Both the position numbers and the translations under genes were made by a program. Positions 20,118-30,470 of a stretch of DNA of 64,000 nt are shown piece by piece. The notes beneath the pieces are model-generated. The model was not told the DNA's origin and ran no database searches. It was given only the letters and a program-made list of their open reading frames with translations. The DNA is from Sandaracinaceae bacterium (GTDB lineage Bacteria; Myxococcota_A; Polyangia; Polyangiales; JADJQN01), in the NCBI GenBank assembly GCA_016712745.1, contig JADJQN010000001.1, positions 496,001-560,000 of the forward strand, read 5' to 3'. How positions within the stretch are numbered: the stretch's first letter is position 1; each line of letters starts with the position of its first letter.

Positions 20118-21209
20118 TCAAGCTCCTAGTGTCTGCTGCACGGCTGCGATGAGCCGATCATTCTCTTCGGGCAAGCCAATGGTGATTCGCTGCCACGTAT
20201 CGATTGGCGCCGGCATTGGCCGGATGATCACACCCAGGCGAAGCATACTGTCGTAAACCTCTTTGCCGGGTTTGGCGAAGTTGACGAGGACAAAGTTGGC
20301 CTGGCTCGGGCCGACTTTCAGGCCCAGTTTCGTCAGTGCATTGGTTACTCGCGCGCGCTCGGTTCGATTCAGCTTCACGTAGTTGCTCACGTGTTCGTGA
20401 TCGGAAAGAGCGGCAATGGCAGCAACTTGCGCGAGCGCATTGCAGTTGAACGGCGCGCGAACGCGATTGAGATAGTCGATAACGGCGCGCGGTCCAATGC
20501 CGTAACCAACGCGAATCGCAGCCAGACCGTAGGCCTTCGAGAACGTACGCAGCACCAAGAGTCGCTCGCGCAGGTTGCGCATGGTGAGTGCGCTCACAAA
20601 ATCCGGAGCGTCAGCGAACTCGACATAAGCCTCGTCCATGACGAGCACCACGCGCTCGGGCAACTCTTTCATCAAGCGCTCCAGATCCTTCTTGGCTACG
20701 TGAGCGCCGGTCGGATTGTTTGGATGAGCGACGAAAAGAATGCTCGTCTCGGGGCGGACGGCGGCGAGCAATGCGGTAACGTCCCACGCGAGGTGGTCGC
20801 GCAGGGGAACCTCGGTGTACGGAACGTTCGCCGCGATGAGCCCAAGCTTGTAGTAAACGAACGAAGGCACACCGATGACGGCGTGGTTGGTCGCGTCCGC
20901 AAACGTGCGGCAGAGATTGTCGATGATCTCGTTGGAGCCGTTGCCAACGATAATCTCGTCCATCGCGATGTCGTGATGCGCTGCAAGTCTTTCGCGCAGC
21001 CGAAACGCCGCAGCATCGGGGTAGCGGTGCGTTTCCGGAAGGTGCTTGGCGATGGCCTCGAGCGCGCGCGGCGACGGTCCCATGGGGTTCTCGTTCGACG
21101 CGAGCTTGAGAGCGTTCTTGATTCCGAGCTCGCGCTCCAACTCTTCGACGGGCTTACCAGGGACGTAGGGGACAAGACGTTCAATGTACGGAGGAACGAG
21201 TCGACTCAT
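20118..21209 (-). CDS. hisC: Histidinol-phosphate / aromatic aminotransferase
   Basis: About 363 residues, fold-type I PLP aminotransferase. LASNENPMGPSPRALEAI is the HisC N-terminal signature; HPNNPTGAHV, VLVMDEAYVEFAD and LRTFSKAYGLAAIRVGYGIG (catalytic Lys in SKAYG) follow. The start at 21209 (MSRLVPPYIERLVPYVPGKP) has GGAGGG upstream and overlaps the pheA stop as ATGA. Its place between pheA and aroA suggests it may transaminate phenylpyruvate or prephenate rather than, or in addition to, histidinol phosphate. HisC paralogues often do this, but substrate is not decided by the sequence. Confidence 0.93.
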   Translation of the reverse strand: MSRLVPPYIERLVPYVPGKPVEELERELGIKNALKLASNENPMGPSPRALEAIAKHLPETHRYPDAAAFRLRERLAAHHDIAMDEIIVGNGSNEIIDNLCRTFADATNHAVIGVPSFVYYKLGLIAANVPYTEVPLRDHLAWDVTALLAAVRPETSILFVAHPNNPTGAHVAKKDLERLMKELPERVVLVMDEAYVEFADAPDFVSALTMRNLRERLLVLRTFSKAYGLAAIRVGYGIGPRAVIDYLNRVRAPFNCNALAQVAAIAALSDHEHVSNYVKLNRTERARVTNALTKLGLKVGPSQANFVLVNFAKPGKEVYDSMLRLGVIIRPMPAPIDTWQRITIGLPEENDRLIAAVQQTLGA

Positions 21210-22303
21210 TTGCTTGGGCCCTCCTGAGGCGGCCGCGGATAGCTTCCTAAAATTTTGCTCCAACGAGCGGCGTCGCGCAGGTCGGCGATTGCGGTGAGCA
21301 CCGTGCGATCAGTTACGTGACCGTCGAGCTCGATAAAGAAGAGATAGCGCCACGTTTCCCCGTGTGCCGGGCGCGACTCGAGACGTGTCAGATTCACGCC
21401 GCGATCGGCAAAGGGCCTCAGCGCCTTGTACAGGGCGCCTGGAGAATCGTTCACCGCGACAGCAAGGATTGTGCGATCGGTGCCGGTGCGGCGGGGCAAC
21501 TCGGTGCCCACTATCGCATAACGGACGTGCACGCCGCTGCGGTCTTGGATGTCCTGAAGCACGACCTTGAAGTTGTGCGTCGCCACCATGAGCTCTGTCG
21601 AAATAGCCGCCGCTCCGTGATCGTCCGACGCGAACTGCGCTGCGATTGCACCCGAAGGAACGTCGAGCACAGACGCTTTGGGAAATGCTTTTCGCAGTGT
21701 TCGGTCGCATGCGGCGTGTGCCGCCGGCGCGCCATAAATCTTCTCGATATCGGAAGCGTTCCCTGTGCGCGACACGAGGTGATAAGCGGAGGGGATCGTG
21801 ATCTCCGCGCAAATTTTGGCATCACTATGCGCAAGCGCGTCGAGGGTCGCTGTGACCGCGCCGTCGGTCGAAGTTTCGAGAGGCACCACTCCGAAAGAAA
21901 TTTCTCCACGGGCTATTTCTGCGACTAGCGCCGGGGCGGTGTCGAACGACTGAAAGTCTGCAGACGAGCCGAAATGGCGCGATGCGGCCAGATGCGGCAG
22001 CCCCCCGGCCGCGCCGATGAAGCCGACTCGAACCGGACGAATGAGTGCATCGCAAGCGGAGAGAATTTCGCGCATCACCGGCTCGAGCGATGGGCGAGGA
22101 AAGTCTACGACGGCATCTTTAACGCGCGCCATCACCTCGGCGAGGTTGGGCGTCGTATAGAAATTATCGGGATCCTGTTCCCGCAACGACAGGAACTCTT
22201 TGACCACTCGGGCGCGCAGATCCAGCGCCTGCACAAGCGCGTCATCCGCCTTGTCGAGCGCGGCCCGAATTTCTGCCCATTGGCCTTTGGGGTCGCTTCC
22301 CAT
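21206..22303 (-). CDS. pheA: Bifunctional chorismate mutase / prephenate dehydratase
   Basis: 365 residues. An N-terminal helical AroQ-like chorismate mutase region (residues ~5-90: IRAALDKADDALVQALDLRARVV) is followed by the prephenate dehydratase domain (VGFIGAAGGLPHLAA, FGVVPLETSTDGAV, EITIPSAYHLVSR) and a C-terminal ACT domain with ALYKALRPFADRGVNLTRLESRP, the ESRP motif that binds phenylalanine for feedback control. It makes phenylpyruvate from chorismate. The usual GPEGT-like motif of the dehydratase is replaced by GAAGGLPH. It starts the pheA-hisC block, 31 nt after mutS. Confidence 0.95.
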   Translation of the reverse strand: MGSDPKGQWAEIRAALDKADDALVQALDLRARVVKEFLSLREQDPDNFYTTPNLAEVMARVKDAVVDFPRPSLEPVMREILSACDALIRPVRVGFIGAAGGLPHLAASRHFGSSADFQSFDTAPALVAEIARGEISFGVVPLETSTDGAVTATLDALAHSDAKICAEITIPSAYHLVSRTGNASDIEKIYGAPAAHAACDRTLRKAFPKASVLDVPSGAIAAQFASDDHGAAAISTELMVATHNFKVVLQDIQDRSGVHVRYAIVGTELPRRTGTDRTILAVAVNDSPGALYKALRPFADRGVNLTRLESRPAHGETWRYLFFIELDGHVTDRTVLTAIADLRDAARWSKILGSYPRPPQEGPSK

Positions 22304-22334
22304 ACGTCATCCTAACGAACAGGGCCCGAAGTCG

Positions 22335-24956
22335 CTACCTGTTATCGCCTGGGACGAGCGCCTTGATTCGCGATAGTTCCACGAGCGCCTCGACGGGCGT
22401 CATTCTCTCAATATCGACCTGCCGCAATGCCTCTTCGGCAACGCTTAGCGCAGTCGAGCCGGCTTTCGCTTTCGGCGACCTGGCGTGCTTTGCCCCAGGC
22501 GCCTTACCGTCTTCAAGTGTGCGCAAGATCTGACGCGCTCGCGCGAGCACGGAGTCCGGCACTCCGGCGAGTTTTGCAACGGCGATCCCGTAACTGTGAC
22601 TTGCGCCATCTTCGATGAGCTTGTGCAGGAAGACGACCTCGTCCCCCTGCTCTTTCGCGCTGACGTTCATGTTTGCAATGCGCGGGTGTGTGTCACTGAG
22701 CTCGCAAAGCTCGTGGTAGTGCGTCGCGAACATTGCGCGGCAGTTCACATGATCGTGCAGGTGTTCAGCGACCGCCCACGCGATTGAGAGCCCATCATAG
22801 GTGCTTGTTCCGCGCCCAATCTCGTCGAGCAACACGAGAGATCGTGACGACGCCGCGCGAAGCATGGTCGCCGTTTCCTGCATCTCGACCATGAATGTGC
22901 TTTGCCCGGCTCCCAGATTGTCGCTTGCGCCCACCCGCGTGAAAATTCGATCTACGACTCCGATGTGCGCCGCCTTCGCCGGTACGAACGATCCGGCCTG
23001 CGCGAGGATCACCGCGAGCGCGGTCTGGCGCATGACTGTCGATTTGCCAGACATGTTGGGGCCGGTGATCATCAACATGCATGCTTGCGCCGCATCAATG
23101 CCCACATCGTTCGGTACGAAGACACCCGCACTGGCAAATCGCTCAACGACGGGATGGCGTGCTTGCTGAAGCGCAATACGAAGGGAGTCGTCCACGGTTG
23201 GACGCACGTAGCCGTGGCGATGCGCGACCTCGGCCAGCGACGCATGCACATCGAGCTCGCCGAGCCGGGCGGCTAAGGCGTGCAAGCGGTGCGCATGAGC
23301 ACCGATGCGCTTGCGTAGTTCTTCGAAAAGCTCGGTTTCGATGGCGGAGAGTCGCTCATCGGCGTTGAGGATCTTGCTTTGGAGCTCTTCGAGCGCCGGC
23401 GTGGTGTAGCGTTCTGCGCCAGCGACGGTCTGCTTGCGACGATATTCCTCGGGCACCGACTCCAGGTTCTTCTTGGTGATCTCGATGTAATAGCCGAAGA
23501 CCCGCGTGAAGCGAATCTTGAGAGAACTGATGCCGGTGCGTTCCCGCTCCGACTCTTCAAGCCGCAGAATTACGTCTTTGCTCGACGACGAGAGCTGACG
23601 CAGCTCATCGACGCGCGCATCAATTTGCCCACGGAAGACTCCTCCATCTCGTGCGTGGAGAGGCAGATCCTCTTGCAACGCTGTCTCGAGCTCGTCGAGA
23701 ACCTCATCACACAAGTCCGCTTTTGCGATAGCGGCGAGCGCCTCGCCAAGCTTGCCCTTCGGTTCCTTGCCAAGCCGTTTGCAAACCTCGCGCGCGTGCA
23801 CAAGAGCTTGCCGAAGCGAGCCCATGTCGCGCGGCGTTGCCACGTGCAAGGACGCCCGCGTTGCAAGACGCTCAAGATCGGGAATCGCGTTGAGCGCCGT
23901 ACGGAGTTCGGCGCGAAGATCGTGTTTTTGCACGAGCACGGCAACCGCATCGTGCCTCGCGCGAATCGCAGTCAACTCTGTGAGTGGAGACAAGAGTCGA
24001 CGTCGCAACGTTCGCGCGCCGATGGCCGTGCACGTCTCGTCGATCAAGTGAAGGAGCGAGCCTTTGCGATCCCCCCCGAGCGTGCGGACGAGCTCAAGGT
24101 TGCGGACCGCAACCTCATCCAGCAAAAGTTCGGACGAAGGGTCGTACGCGGATATGCGCCTGATTCCCGTGCTCTTGCCGCGCGTCGCTTCGTGCGCGTA
24201 CGAAAGCGCCGCCGCGCAGGCGTCGAGCGGCTTTGAGCCGAGCTCGTCCAGAGCAGACTTGCAGGCGTCTGTGCCGATGCATTCGCCGAGGACCGCCAAA
24301 GTCTTCTTTGCGTCGTGGGAATGGTCGCGGATGGTAGCGCGCGGCAATAGGCGCGAAATCAGTGTGCGGACGTCTTTGCCGAGCTCTGCCGGCACCAAGA
24401 GCTCACGCGGATCCAAACGCACAAGCTCCGCGACGAGCAACGCGTCGCCTGGAAGAAAGCATGCGCGAAGCTCGGACGTCGAGAGTTCAAGCGCAGCTAA
24501 GCTAAACCCCTCGCCGTGCGCGCAGACGGCGACTAGGTAGTTGTGTGCGCGCGCATCCAGGGCATCCACTTCAAGCACGAGGCCTGGCGTAATCACGCGC
24601 ACGACTTCTCGCGGCACGATGCCTTTGATTTTCGACGGGTCGGCCATCTGCTCACAGATGGCTACGCGCTGGCCCTTCTCGAGGAGTCGCGCGATGTAGC
24701 CCGCTGCCGCATGGTGCGGCACGCCTGCCATTGGGATCTGCTCGGCCTCCGTGTGCTTGTTGCGCGAGGTGAGCGTCAGGTCGAGGAGCTGCGACGCGAC
24801 AACGGCGTCCTCGTAAAACATTTCGTAGAAGTCGCCCATGCGAAAGAACAGGATCGCATCCGGATACTGATCCTTCGCGCGGAAAAACTGCTGCATGACG
24901 GGCGTGTGCTTGCCGCCGTTCTCGCGCGCGTCCGGGGACATCGAGGTACTACTCAT
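22335..24956 (-). CDS. mutS: DNA mismatch repair protein MutS
   Basis: 873 residues. MutS recognises mismatches and signals repair. The N-terminal mismatch-binding domain shows DAILFFRMGDFYEMFYEDA (the FYE motif that inserts at the mismatch, near residue 42). The C-terminal ATPase has Walker A GPNMSGKST (near residue 620), Walker B LVLLDEIGRGTSTYDG, and the conserved FATHYHEL. Length and domain order (connector, lever, clamp, ATPase) are standard. The start overlaps the stop of the upstream lipoprotein gene (ATGA), so mutS is translated as part of a lipoprotein-led operon. Confidence 0.99.
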   Translation of the reverse strand: MSSTSMSPDARENGGKHTPVMQQFFRAKDQYPDAILFFRMGDFYEMFYEDAVVASQLLDLTLTSRNKHTEAEQIPMAGVPHHAAAGYIARLLEKGQRVAICEQMADPSKIKGIVPREVVRVITPGLVLEVDALDARAHNYLVAVCAHGEGFSLAALELSTSELRACFLPGDALLVAELVRLDPRELLVPAELGKDVRTLISRLLPRATIRDHSHDAKKTLAVLGECIGTDACKSALDELGSKPLDACAAALSYAHEATRGKSTGIRRISAYDPSSELLLDEVAVRNLELVRTLGGDRKGSLLHLIDETCTAIGARTLRRRLLSPLTELTAIRARHDAVAVLVQKHDLRAELRTALNAIPDLERLATRASLHVATPRDMGSLRQALVHAREVCKRLGKEPKGKLGEALAAIAKADLCDEVLDELETALQEDLPLHARDGGVFRGQIDARVDELRQLSSSSKDVILRLEESERERTGISSLKIRFTRVFGYYIEITKKNLESVPEEYRRKQTVAGAERYTTPALEELQSKILNADERLSAIETELFEELRKRIGAHAHRLHALAARLGELDVHASLAEVAHRHGYVRPTVDDSLRIALQQARHPVVERFASAGVFVPNDVGIDAAQACMLMITGPNMSGKSTVMRQTALAVILAQAGSFVPAKAAHIGVVDRIFTRVGASDNLGAGQSTFMVEMQETATMLRAASSRSLVLLDEIGRGTSTYDGLSIAWAVAEHLHDHVNCRAMFATHYHELCELSDTHPRIANMNVSAKEQGDEVVFLHKLIEDGASHSYGIAVAKLAGVPDSVLARARQILRTLEDGKAPGAKHARSPKAKAGSTALSVAEEALRQVDIERMTPVEALVELSRIKALVPGDNR

Positions 24957-27317
24957 CGGAAAGTGTTGAGGACCAGGAACTCGTTGAGCTGCATGCGCAC
25001 AAGCGCTTGCGATGCGGTGTCGACTGCGTAGAGGTAGCCGTCAACGTCGGTGTAGTGCAGGCGCGTCTGTTGTTGACCGACGTCGGCGCCCAGCTGAAGG
25101 GGAACCCCGCCTATTGAAAAGGCAAACGATGTCGTTGAAGTCACGTCGTCGCGCGCGCTGATCTGGAACGCGACGTGGCGATTTGCAAACGGTACGCCTC
25201 CAAATGCGCGGCTCTGCAGATTGATGTCTTGGGCTGTATCGACGGTGCAAGCGCCGCCCGCACCTTCGACGACGCGATGCGGAGATCCGCTGCGCACGCC
25301 GCCCACCAGGTAGGATCGTTGCGTGCGCACCGAGAACGACACGAGCTCGCCAAAACAGGTACGCAGGCCGTCGAGCGTGCGCGATGCGTCCACGATGTCG
25401 GGACGGCCAATCATCTCGCCCAGCACCAGATGGTCCGCAAACGACTCGCTGATCGCGAACGCCACGGGTAAGCGCAAGTTGGTGGCAGGATCGACACTGA
25501 CGTAGACCTGGCACTCGGTGCGGGTTTCGCCGGGAGGCAAATCGGCCGTTATGATCAGCTGATCGCCCACCGTGCCGCCGAGGCTCTCGGGGATTGTCGG
25601 ATCAGACGCTGGGAAATTGTTTGCGCCGAGCACCCCGGCACCGCAGAAGCCGGTGTCGGCGATGAAGTTATTGCTACCGTCGAAACGTCCCGCTTCGCCC
25701 GCCACGACGATGCCTTCGTATTGGGCGGTCCAGCCTTCGACGACGGCCGCCCAGGGATCGCCCAGCGTGCAGACCAATGCTGGAATGGTGTCGTCGAGCG
25801 GGTACGCTTCGACGTAGCCATTGGGACACGCGGTCATGGGTACGAGCGCTGGCAAGTTGCCAGGGCGACGCGGTCGCACCGGTTGCACTGATTGGCCAGG
25901 TTGCGCCATCGGAGATGAAGGCCACGGAACCAACGGTGCTTATCTCGGTTGTGATGAGCTCACCGATACGCGGGCGATGACGACGGATGAATGCGATGGA
26001 ATCGGAGGAAGAGCTGCCGGCGCCGCCTTCGCACATGCCGGCTTCGCCACGGCACGGTGCATCCAGGTCGTAGATGTCGGCGATTCGCACGGTGCCATCG
26101 GCAAATCCAACCGCGAGAAACACGCCGTGCAAGCGATTCGCCGCGATGCTGATTGTGGCAGGCGGCGAGCACAGGCCGTTGCGTGGATCTCCGACATCAT
26201 AGCCAGGAGTGATGACTTCCAACGTTGTCGCGAGGGGCAGAAACGCGAGCCGATCTGTCGTGCGAGCGAATGGTACGTTAACTGGGAGTATGGCGCCGAA
26301 GCTCTCGCCGTCCGTGAAATCGACGGCCATGACATCTCCGTGCACGTCGATGGCGTAGAGGTAACGCGACGAGCCAGAACCGTCGACGTTGGTAGGAACC
26401 GCAGGAGTAACGACGACATCTCGCACCGGGATTTCAACCGCGATGCCGGGAAGCTCAGCGCCGAGGCCTGCGCTACCAATGGGCAGGCGATGCACAATCG
26501 GGAGCGCCGAGTCCGCGATCAGAAGCGAAGGCGTTTCCGAAAAGCGATCAACGAGCAGGGTCGATGGACGGGGCGCCACGCCGTTGGTCTCAGGCGTACG
26601 CGTCGGTCGAGCGCCCGCGTCAAGCACGGTGCCGCTCGTGCACACCCGCGCGTACGAGTCTTCGTGCGTGCCAGTGACCACGGCCGGGATCTCCGCTGCG
26701 AGTACAATCTCGGTGGGTGCGCCGAGTCCGCCATCCGGCAGTAGCTCGATTTGATAGACTGAGCCTCGGTCAGGGACGCCCGCGAAAAGGAACCTCTCGT
26801 CGGGCGAAATCGTCAGCGAGGTCGGGGCTCCATCGAGGCTTACGCGCGCCGCAAACGGGTCTGTTCCGTACTCAGGTGTGCGAAATCGATTCGCGGCAAC
26901 CGACCAAATATCGCGCGTGCCGGCGTTGGCGATATAGGCGTGCAACGGGGACCCGTCGCTCGGTGCGACTGTCGGAACGACGATCGCCGACGGCAAATCG
27001 CCAGCCTCGATGAACGTATAGCCAGGAACGCTTTGGTCACTGTCCAGCAATACGTTATTGACCAAGTCGACGGCGGCGATTTCGCCACGCGCAGTTTGCA
27101 ATACCAGCGAGTGGAGCCAGAAACCTGGAGTAAGAACCCCGTTGGCATCCTTGCGGCAGAGATCGAGGGAAACCGCAACGTCCGGATTCTGGTTGGTGTC
27201 GAAGCAAACGAACGCCGCGTCTCCCGGACGCTCGAACGCCGCCGGCGTGAACGGCAGCGCATTGCTGCTGCACGCCGTGAGCATGCACGCCAACGTCAAC
27301 GCGAAACGGTTTCTCAT
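24953..27317 (-). CDS. Propeller-like lipoprotein upstream of mutS (frameshifted)
   Basis: The ATG at 27317 gives MRNRFALTLACMLTACSSN, a signal with lipobox LTAC. The mature part has repeated beta-propeller-like blades (SPDERFLFAGVPDRGSVYQIEL, SSRYLYAIDVHGDVMAVDF, ANRLHGVFLAVGFADGTVRIADIYD). The frame breaks between about 25835 and 25930; the best join is LASA to LVPMTACPNGYVEAYPLDD, consistent with one inserted base. The second part (about 300 residues) ends at 24953, overlapping mutS by 4 nt. The reconstructed product is about 787 residues. It starts by overlapping the stop of the related 454-residue lipoprotein. Function unknown; no enzyme motif seen. Confidence 0.75.
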
Positions 27318-28681
27318 CAGTGGAGCTCCGAACGCGGGCGCTGCGTTCCCACAAACGCAACGACGGAGAGCGCGGCATCGGCACCCGGCGTGGTGAGGGG
27401 AGCGAGATCAACGACACGCAAATTCGATCCGCGGAAGTCGGCCACATAGAGCAGGTTGCGAACCGAGTCGACCGCGATTTGGAAGGGCCCGCTGAAGCCG
27501 CGGATGATGCCAACTTCGCGCGAGAGATCTAAATCGATCACATAAAGCGTGCGTGCATCGTAGCAGCTAATAAACGCGTACTGCGTGCCGCCAATGGTTG
27601 CAACGGTGAGGCGCGATGGGCCGGCGGATACCCCGATCAGTTGCTCCACGGGAAGCTCACCGTTGTTGCGCGGGGTCGCGCTCATGTCGGCGACCAATAG
27701 CACCTCCGGCCGACGCGAGAGCACGTAAGCCATTTGGTTCGCCGGGTCGAAATGGATGTCGCGCGTATCTCGGCCGTCGTCCAAGCCGCCAACAAAGAGC
27801 GAGCTTGCCTTGAACAGGAACGAACGACGCAAATCGTGCGCCTGCAGATCAAGCGCCACGCCAACGCGCGCGAGCTCGCTCGAGCGCGTACTTGTGCCAT
27901 AAAGCAGCTGGGAAGTGGGGTCGTACGCGAGGCCGGCCAGGCCCGACGCCAAGCCACTGATGACGTCGATCAACTGCGGCGCAGTTGAGCCATTCTGTGC
28001 GCGCTCGTCGATGAAGAAGCTCATCGCGCCTGCTACGTCTGCAACAATTACCGCGTCGCCCGAATCGGGCGGTGCCGCCGCGTCGAGAGCGGTAAGAGGA
28101 ACCGTGATCACGCGGACTGGGTCAGCCGGCATTGCTTCGCCGCGCTGGTTGGCAATCGTTTCATCTCCGCGGCGATGCCCATCGTCGCACCTAGCAGGCG
28201 GGGCGTCATTGCCTGGGACGGTCCCGTTGGTCACGCAGCTTAGTCGACCGCTGTCGTCGACATCGATGTACGTTAGGTTTCCATCGCTGCGAATTGGCAC
28301 GTAGATGCGGTCACCGCGCGTGGACACAGCCATGCCGCCAGGGAACGAGCCGGTGCGTACCTCGTTGATCTCGTACACTGACGGATCGAGCACGCAAGGA
28401 GCGGTCGCCGACTCCGGGCACATTGCGGGGTCGCGTATCGCTTCAGCGATACGCATCGCGTCGAGCGACATCACTGTGCCGCCATTGTAGCGGAGGTCGA
28501 AGTTGGCGTTAGCCACGAAGAGAAATGCTGGCGCCCCGTCCGCTGCCAGGGCGGGTGAGAGCGCCACCTCGGCCGGAAAATTGAATGTGCCCTGCACAGG
28601 GTCGACGCCCGCTTGGTCGAGGCTGCACGCCGGCGTTAAAATCGCCAGCAGCACCGTCGTAAAATGGGGAAAAGCCCTCAT
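27317..28681 (-). CDS. YVTN-type beta-propeller lipoprotein
   Basis: 454 residues. The signal peptide MRAFPHFTTVLLAILTPAC ends in a lipobox. Blades resembling YVTN/SMP-30 propellers repeat: GMAVSTRGDRIYVPIRSDGNLTYIDVD, GLAYDPTSQLLYGTSTRSSELARV, DIHFDPANQMAYVLSRRPEVLLVAD, FQIAVDSVRNLLYVADFRGSNLRVVDL. About six or seven blades would fill the length. Such proteins are surface or periplasmic, with unknown ligands. It heads the long minus operon toward mutS and pairs with the next, related lipoprotein. A TGATG overlap couples the two. Confidence 0.8.
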   Translation of the reverse strand: MRAFPHFTTVLLAILTPACSLDQAGVDPVQGTFNFPAEVALSPALAADGAPAFLFVANANFDLRYNGGTVMSLDAMRIAEAIRDPAMCPESATAPCVLDPSVYEINEVRTGSFPGGMAVSTRGDRIYVPIRSDGNLTYIDVDDSGRLSCVTNGTVPGNDAPPARCDDGHRRGDETIANQRGEAMPADPVRVITVPLTALDAAAPPDSGDAVIVADVAGAMSFFIDERAQNGSTAPQLIDVISGLASGLAGLAYDPTSQLLYGTSTRSSELARVGVALDLQAHDLRRSFLFKASSLFVGGLDDGRDTRDIHFDPANQMAYVLSRRPEVLLVADMSATPRNNGELPVEQLIGVSAGPSRLTVATIGGTQYAFISCYDARTLYVIDLDLSREVGIIRGFSGPFQIAVDSVRNLLYVADFRGSNLRVVDLAPLTTPGADAALSVVAFVGTQRPRSELH

Positions 28682-28767
28682 GGGGACGGGAACTTAGACG
28701 TAAGCCGCCCCTACCGCAACCATCGCGACCTGCAAACGCTAGCCCCTGTCGTTCGCCCGCGCGCGAC

Positions 28768-30339
28768 TCAGTTCCAGGGGTCGACGACTTCGCTCTGACG
28801 CGCGGGCGGCCGAACGGGTGTTTGCGGCGCTGGCGACGCAGCCTGCGCTGCTGGCGCAGCGGGACCCGGGTTCACGCCTGAACGGCGCGGCCCCGCAACC
28901 CGGGCGCGCGGCAGGGGGATGTTGACCTCGGTATTGGTCAGAGACGAGATCCGAAAAGCCTGAGTCGCGTACCCGGCAAGGCGCAGTTCCACTGCGATGT
29001 TGGTTGCGTCGGTCGGGCGCTGAATGCGCACCGGAGTTGTCCCGAGGAGTTCACTGCCTTGGTAGACCGCGGCGCCGGGCGGGTCGCTCGCAAGCGTGAC
29101 GATGGCCACGGCCGGCGCCCCGGGAGCGGCCGCCGGCTGCGCGAGTACGGCTTGCTGCGCAGGCGGCGATGCAGGCGCCTGGGGAGCTACAGCGAGCGCC
29201 GCGGAAACGTTCGTCGCGGGGGATGCGGCCGCTGGCTTGAATGCAAAGTAGATCCCGAGCGCGCCGATCAATACGACGCCGCCTACCACACCCAACATCG
29301 GTCCTTTGCTGCGTCGCGGCTGCGCTACGTCTTCGGAATCCTCGTAGCCCATCTGCTGTGCAGCGCGCGACGAAGCATCCGTGCGAACGGTGCTGGGGCC
29401 ACGACTCGCAGCTTCGGTGACCGCGTGAGTCACTGTCCCAGCTTCAATGCGTTCGAGATCCGCGCGCATCTCGGCCATCGTCTGGTAGCGAAGGTCCGGT
29501 TTCTTGGCGAGGCACTTCATGATCACCGCCTCAAGCGGTGCCGACACGTTCACTGGCGGAGCGAGCTCGCGCGGCGGCACGGGGTTCTCGTAGAGATGCT
29601 TCGTGAGAATGCCCATGAGGTTGTCGGCGTCGAACGGAACCCGGCCGCTCGTCATTTCGTACAGGATCACGCCGACCGCGTAGATGTCGGTGCGATGATC
29701 GACGTCCGTGCCGGCGCATTGCTCGGGAGACATGTAGTGCGGAGTTCCGAAAACCTGACCTGCACGGGTCAGCTTGCTTGTGGCTCCGCCCACCTTGGCG
29801 ATACCGAAATCAAGCACTTTAACGAAGTCTTTGTCGTTGCTTCGCGGTACCAAGTAAATGTTGTCGGGCTTCAAGTCGCGATGAACGATGCCGCGTTCGT
29901 GCGCGGCGCCAAGGCCGTGACAGAGCTGCTTTGCGATGTGCACCACCCGCGACGAGGGGATCGGGCGGTCGGCTTCGATCACCTTCGTGAGCGAAAGACC
30001 GTCCAAAAATTCCATGACGAAATAGGTCGAGCCGTCGGGCAGCGCGCCGAAATCACTAATATCGATGATGTGCTCGTTGCCGATCGACGTCGCACTCTGA
30101 GCTTCCTGGCGGAAGCGCGTGACGATTTCGACATCGCGCGAAACTTCGGCGCGGAGAACTTTGACGGCGAGCGTCTTGCCGAGCGCAGTGTGCTTCGCGC
30201 GGTAGACCAGGCCCATGCCGCCTTCACCGAGAATGCTTTCGATGAGGTATCGGCCGTCGAGCACTCTGCCAACGAGCGGGTCGACCGCCATGGTCGGCCC
30301 TTCTTCGTCGACCAAACGAAGGTGATTCGACGTGCTCAT
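28768..30339 (-). CDS. Ser/Thr protein kinase with C-terminal PEGA domain
   Basis: 523 residues. Kinase domain at residues ~28-290: GEGGMGLVYRAK, LAVKVL, GIVHRDLKPDNIYLV, KVLDFGIAKVGG, GTPHYMSPEQ. A linker leads to one membrane helix (MLGVVGGVVLIGALGIYFAF, ~residues 350-370), an Ala/Pro-rich spacer, and a PEGA domain (LASDPPGAAVYQGSELLGTTPVRIQ, ~425-490). PEGA domains are usually extracytoplasmic and may bind envelope components. The tail is Pro/Ala-rich with many basic residues. The gene is flanked by 86 bp and 131 bp gaps, so it appears monocistronic. This is a typical myxobacterial kinase type. Confidence 0.95.
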   Translation of the reverse strand: MSTSNHLRLVDEEGPTMAVDPLVGRVLDGRYLIESILGEGGMGLVYRAKHTALGKTLAVKVLRAEVSRDVEIVTRFRQEAQSATSIGNEHIIDISDFGALPDGSTYFVMEFLDGLSLTKVIEADRPIPSSRVVHIAKQLCHGLGAAHERGIVHRDLKPDNIYLVPRSNDKDFVKVLDFGIAKVGGATSKLTRAGQVFGTPHYMSPEQCAGTDVDHRTDIYAVGVILYEMTSGRVPFDADNLMGILTKHLYENPVPPRELAPPVNVSAPLEAVIMKCLAKKPDLRYQTMAEMRADLERIEAGTVTHAVTEAASRGPSTVRTDASSRAAQQMGYEDSEDVAQPRRSKGPMLGVVGGVVLIGALGIYFAFKPAAASPATNVSAALAVAPQAPASPPAQQAVLAQPAAAPGAPAVAIVTLASDPPGAAVYQGSELLGTTPVRIQRPTDATNIAVELRLAGYATQAFRISSLTNTEVNIPLPRARVAGPRRSGVNPGPAAPAAQAASPAPQTPVRPPARQSEVVDPWN

Positions 30340-30470
30340 ACTGATTCCCCTACTGCCACGTGATTCTCGAAAGGTATCGGCGCTGCGGCGCCACTCGATT
30401 CATACGGTCCATGATGAGCGAATTGAGTGGGCATGCTCATTTTTTGTCGAGTTTGGGGCATTGGATCGCT

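Noticed and set aside
30354..30360. CACGTG core as a parS site
   Set aside because: Flanks do not match the parS 16-mer and the site is 24 kb from parAB.
29059..30363. A long open frame antisense to the PEGA kinase
   Set aside because: Same reason: it shadows a clear kinase gene and has no recognisable protein pattern.
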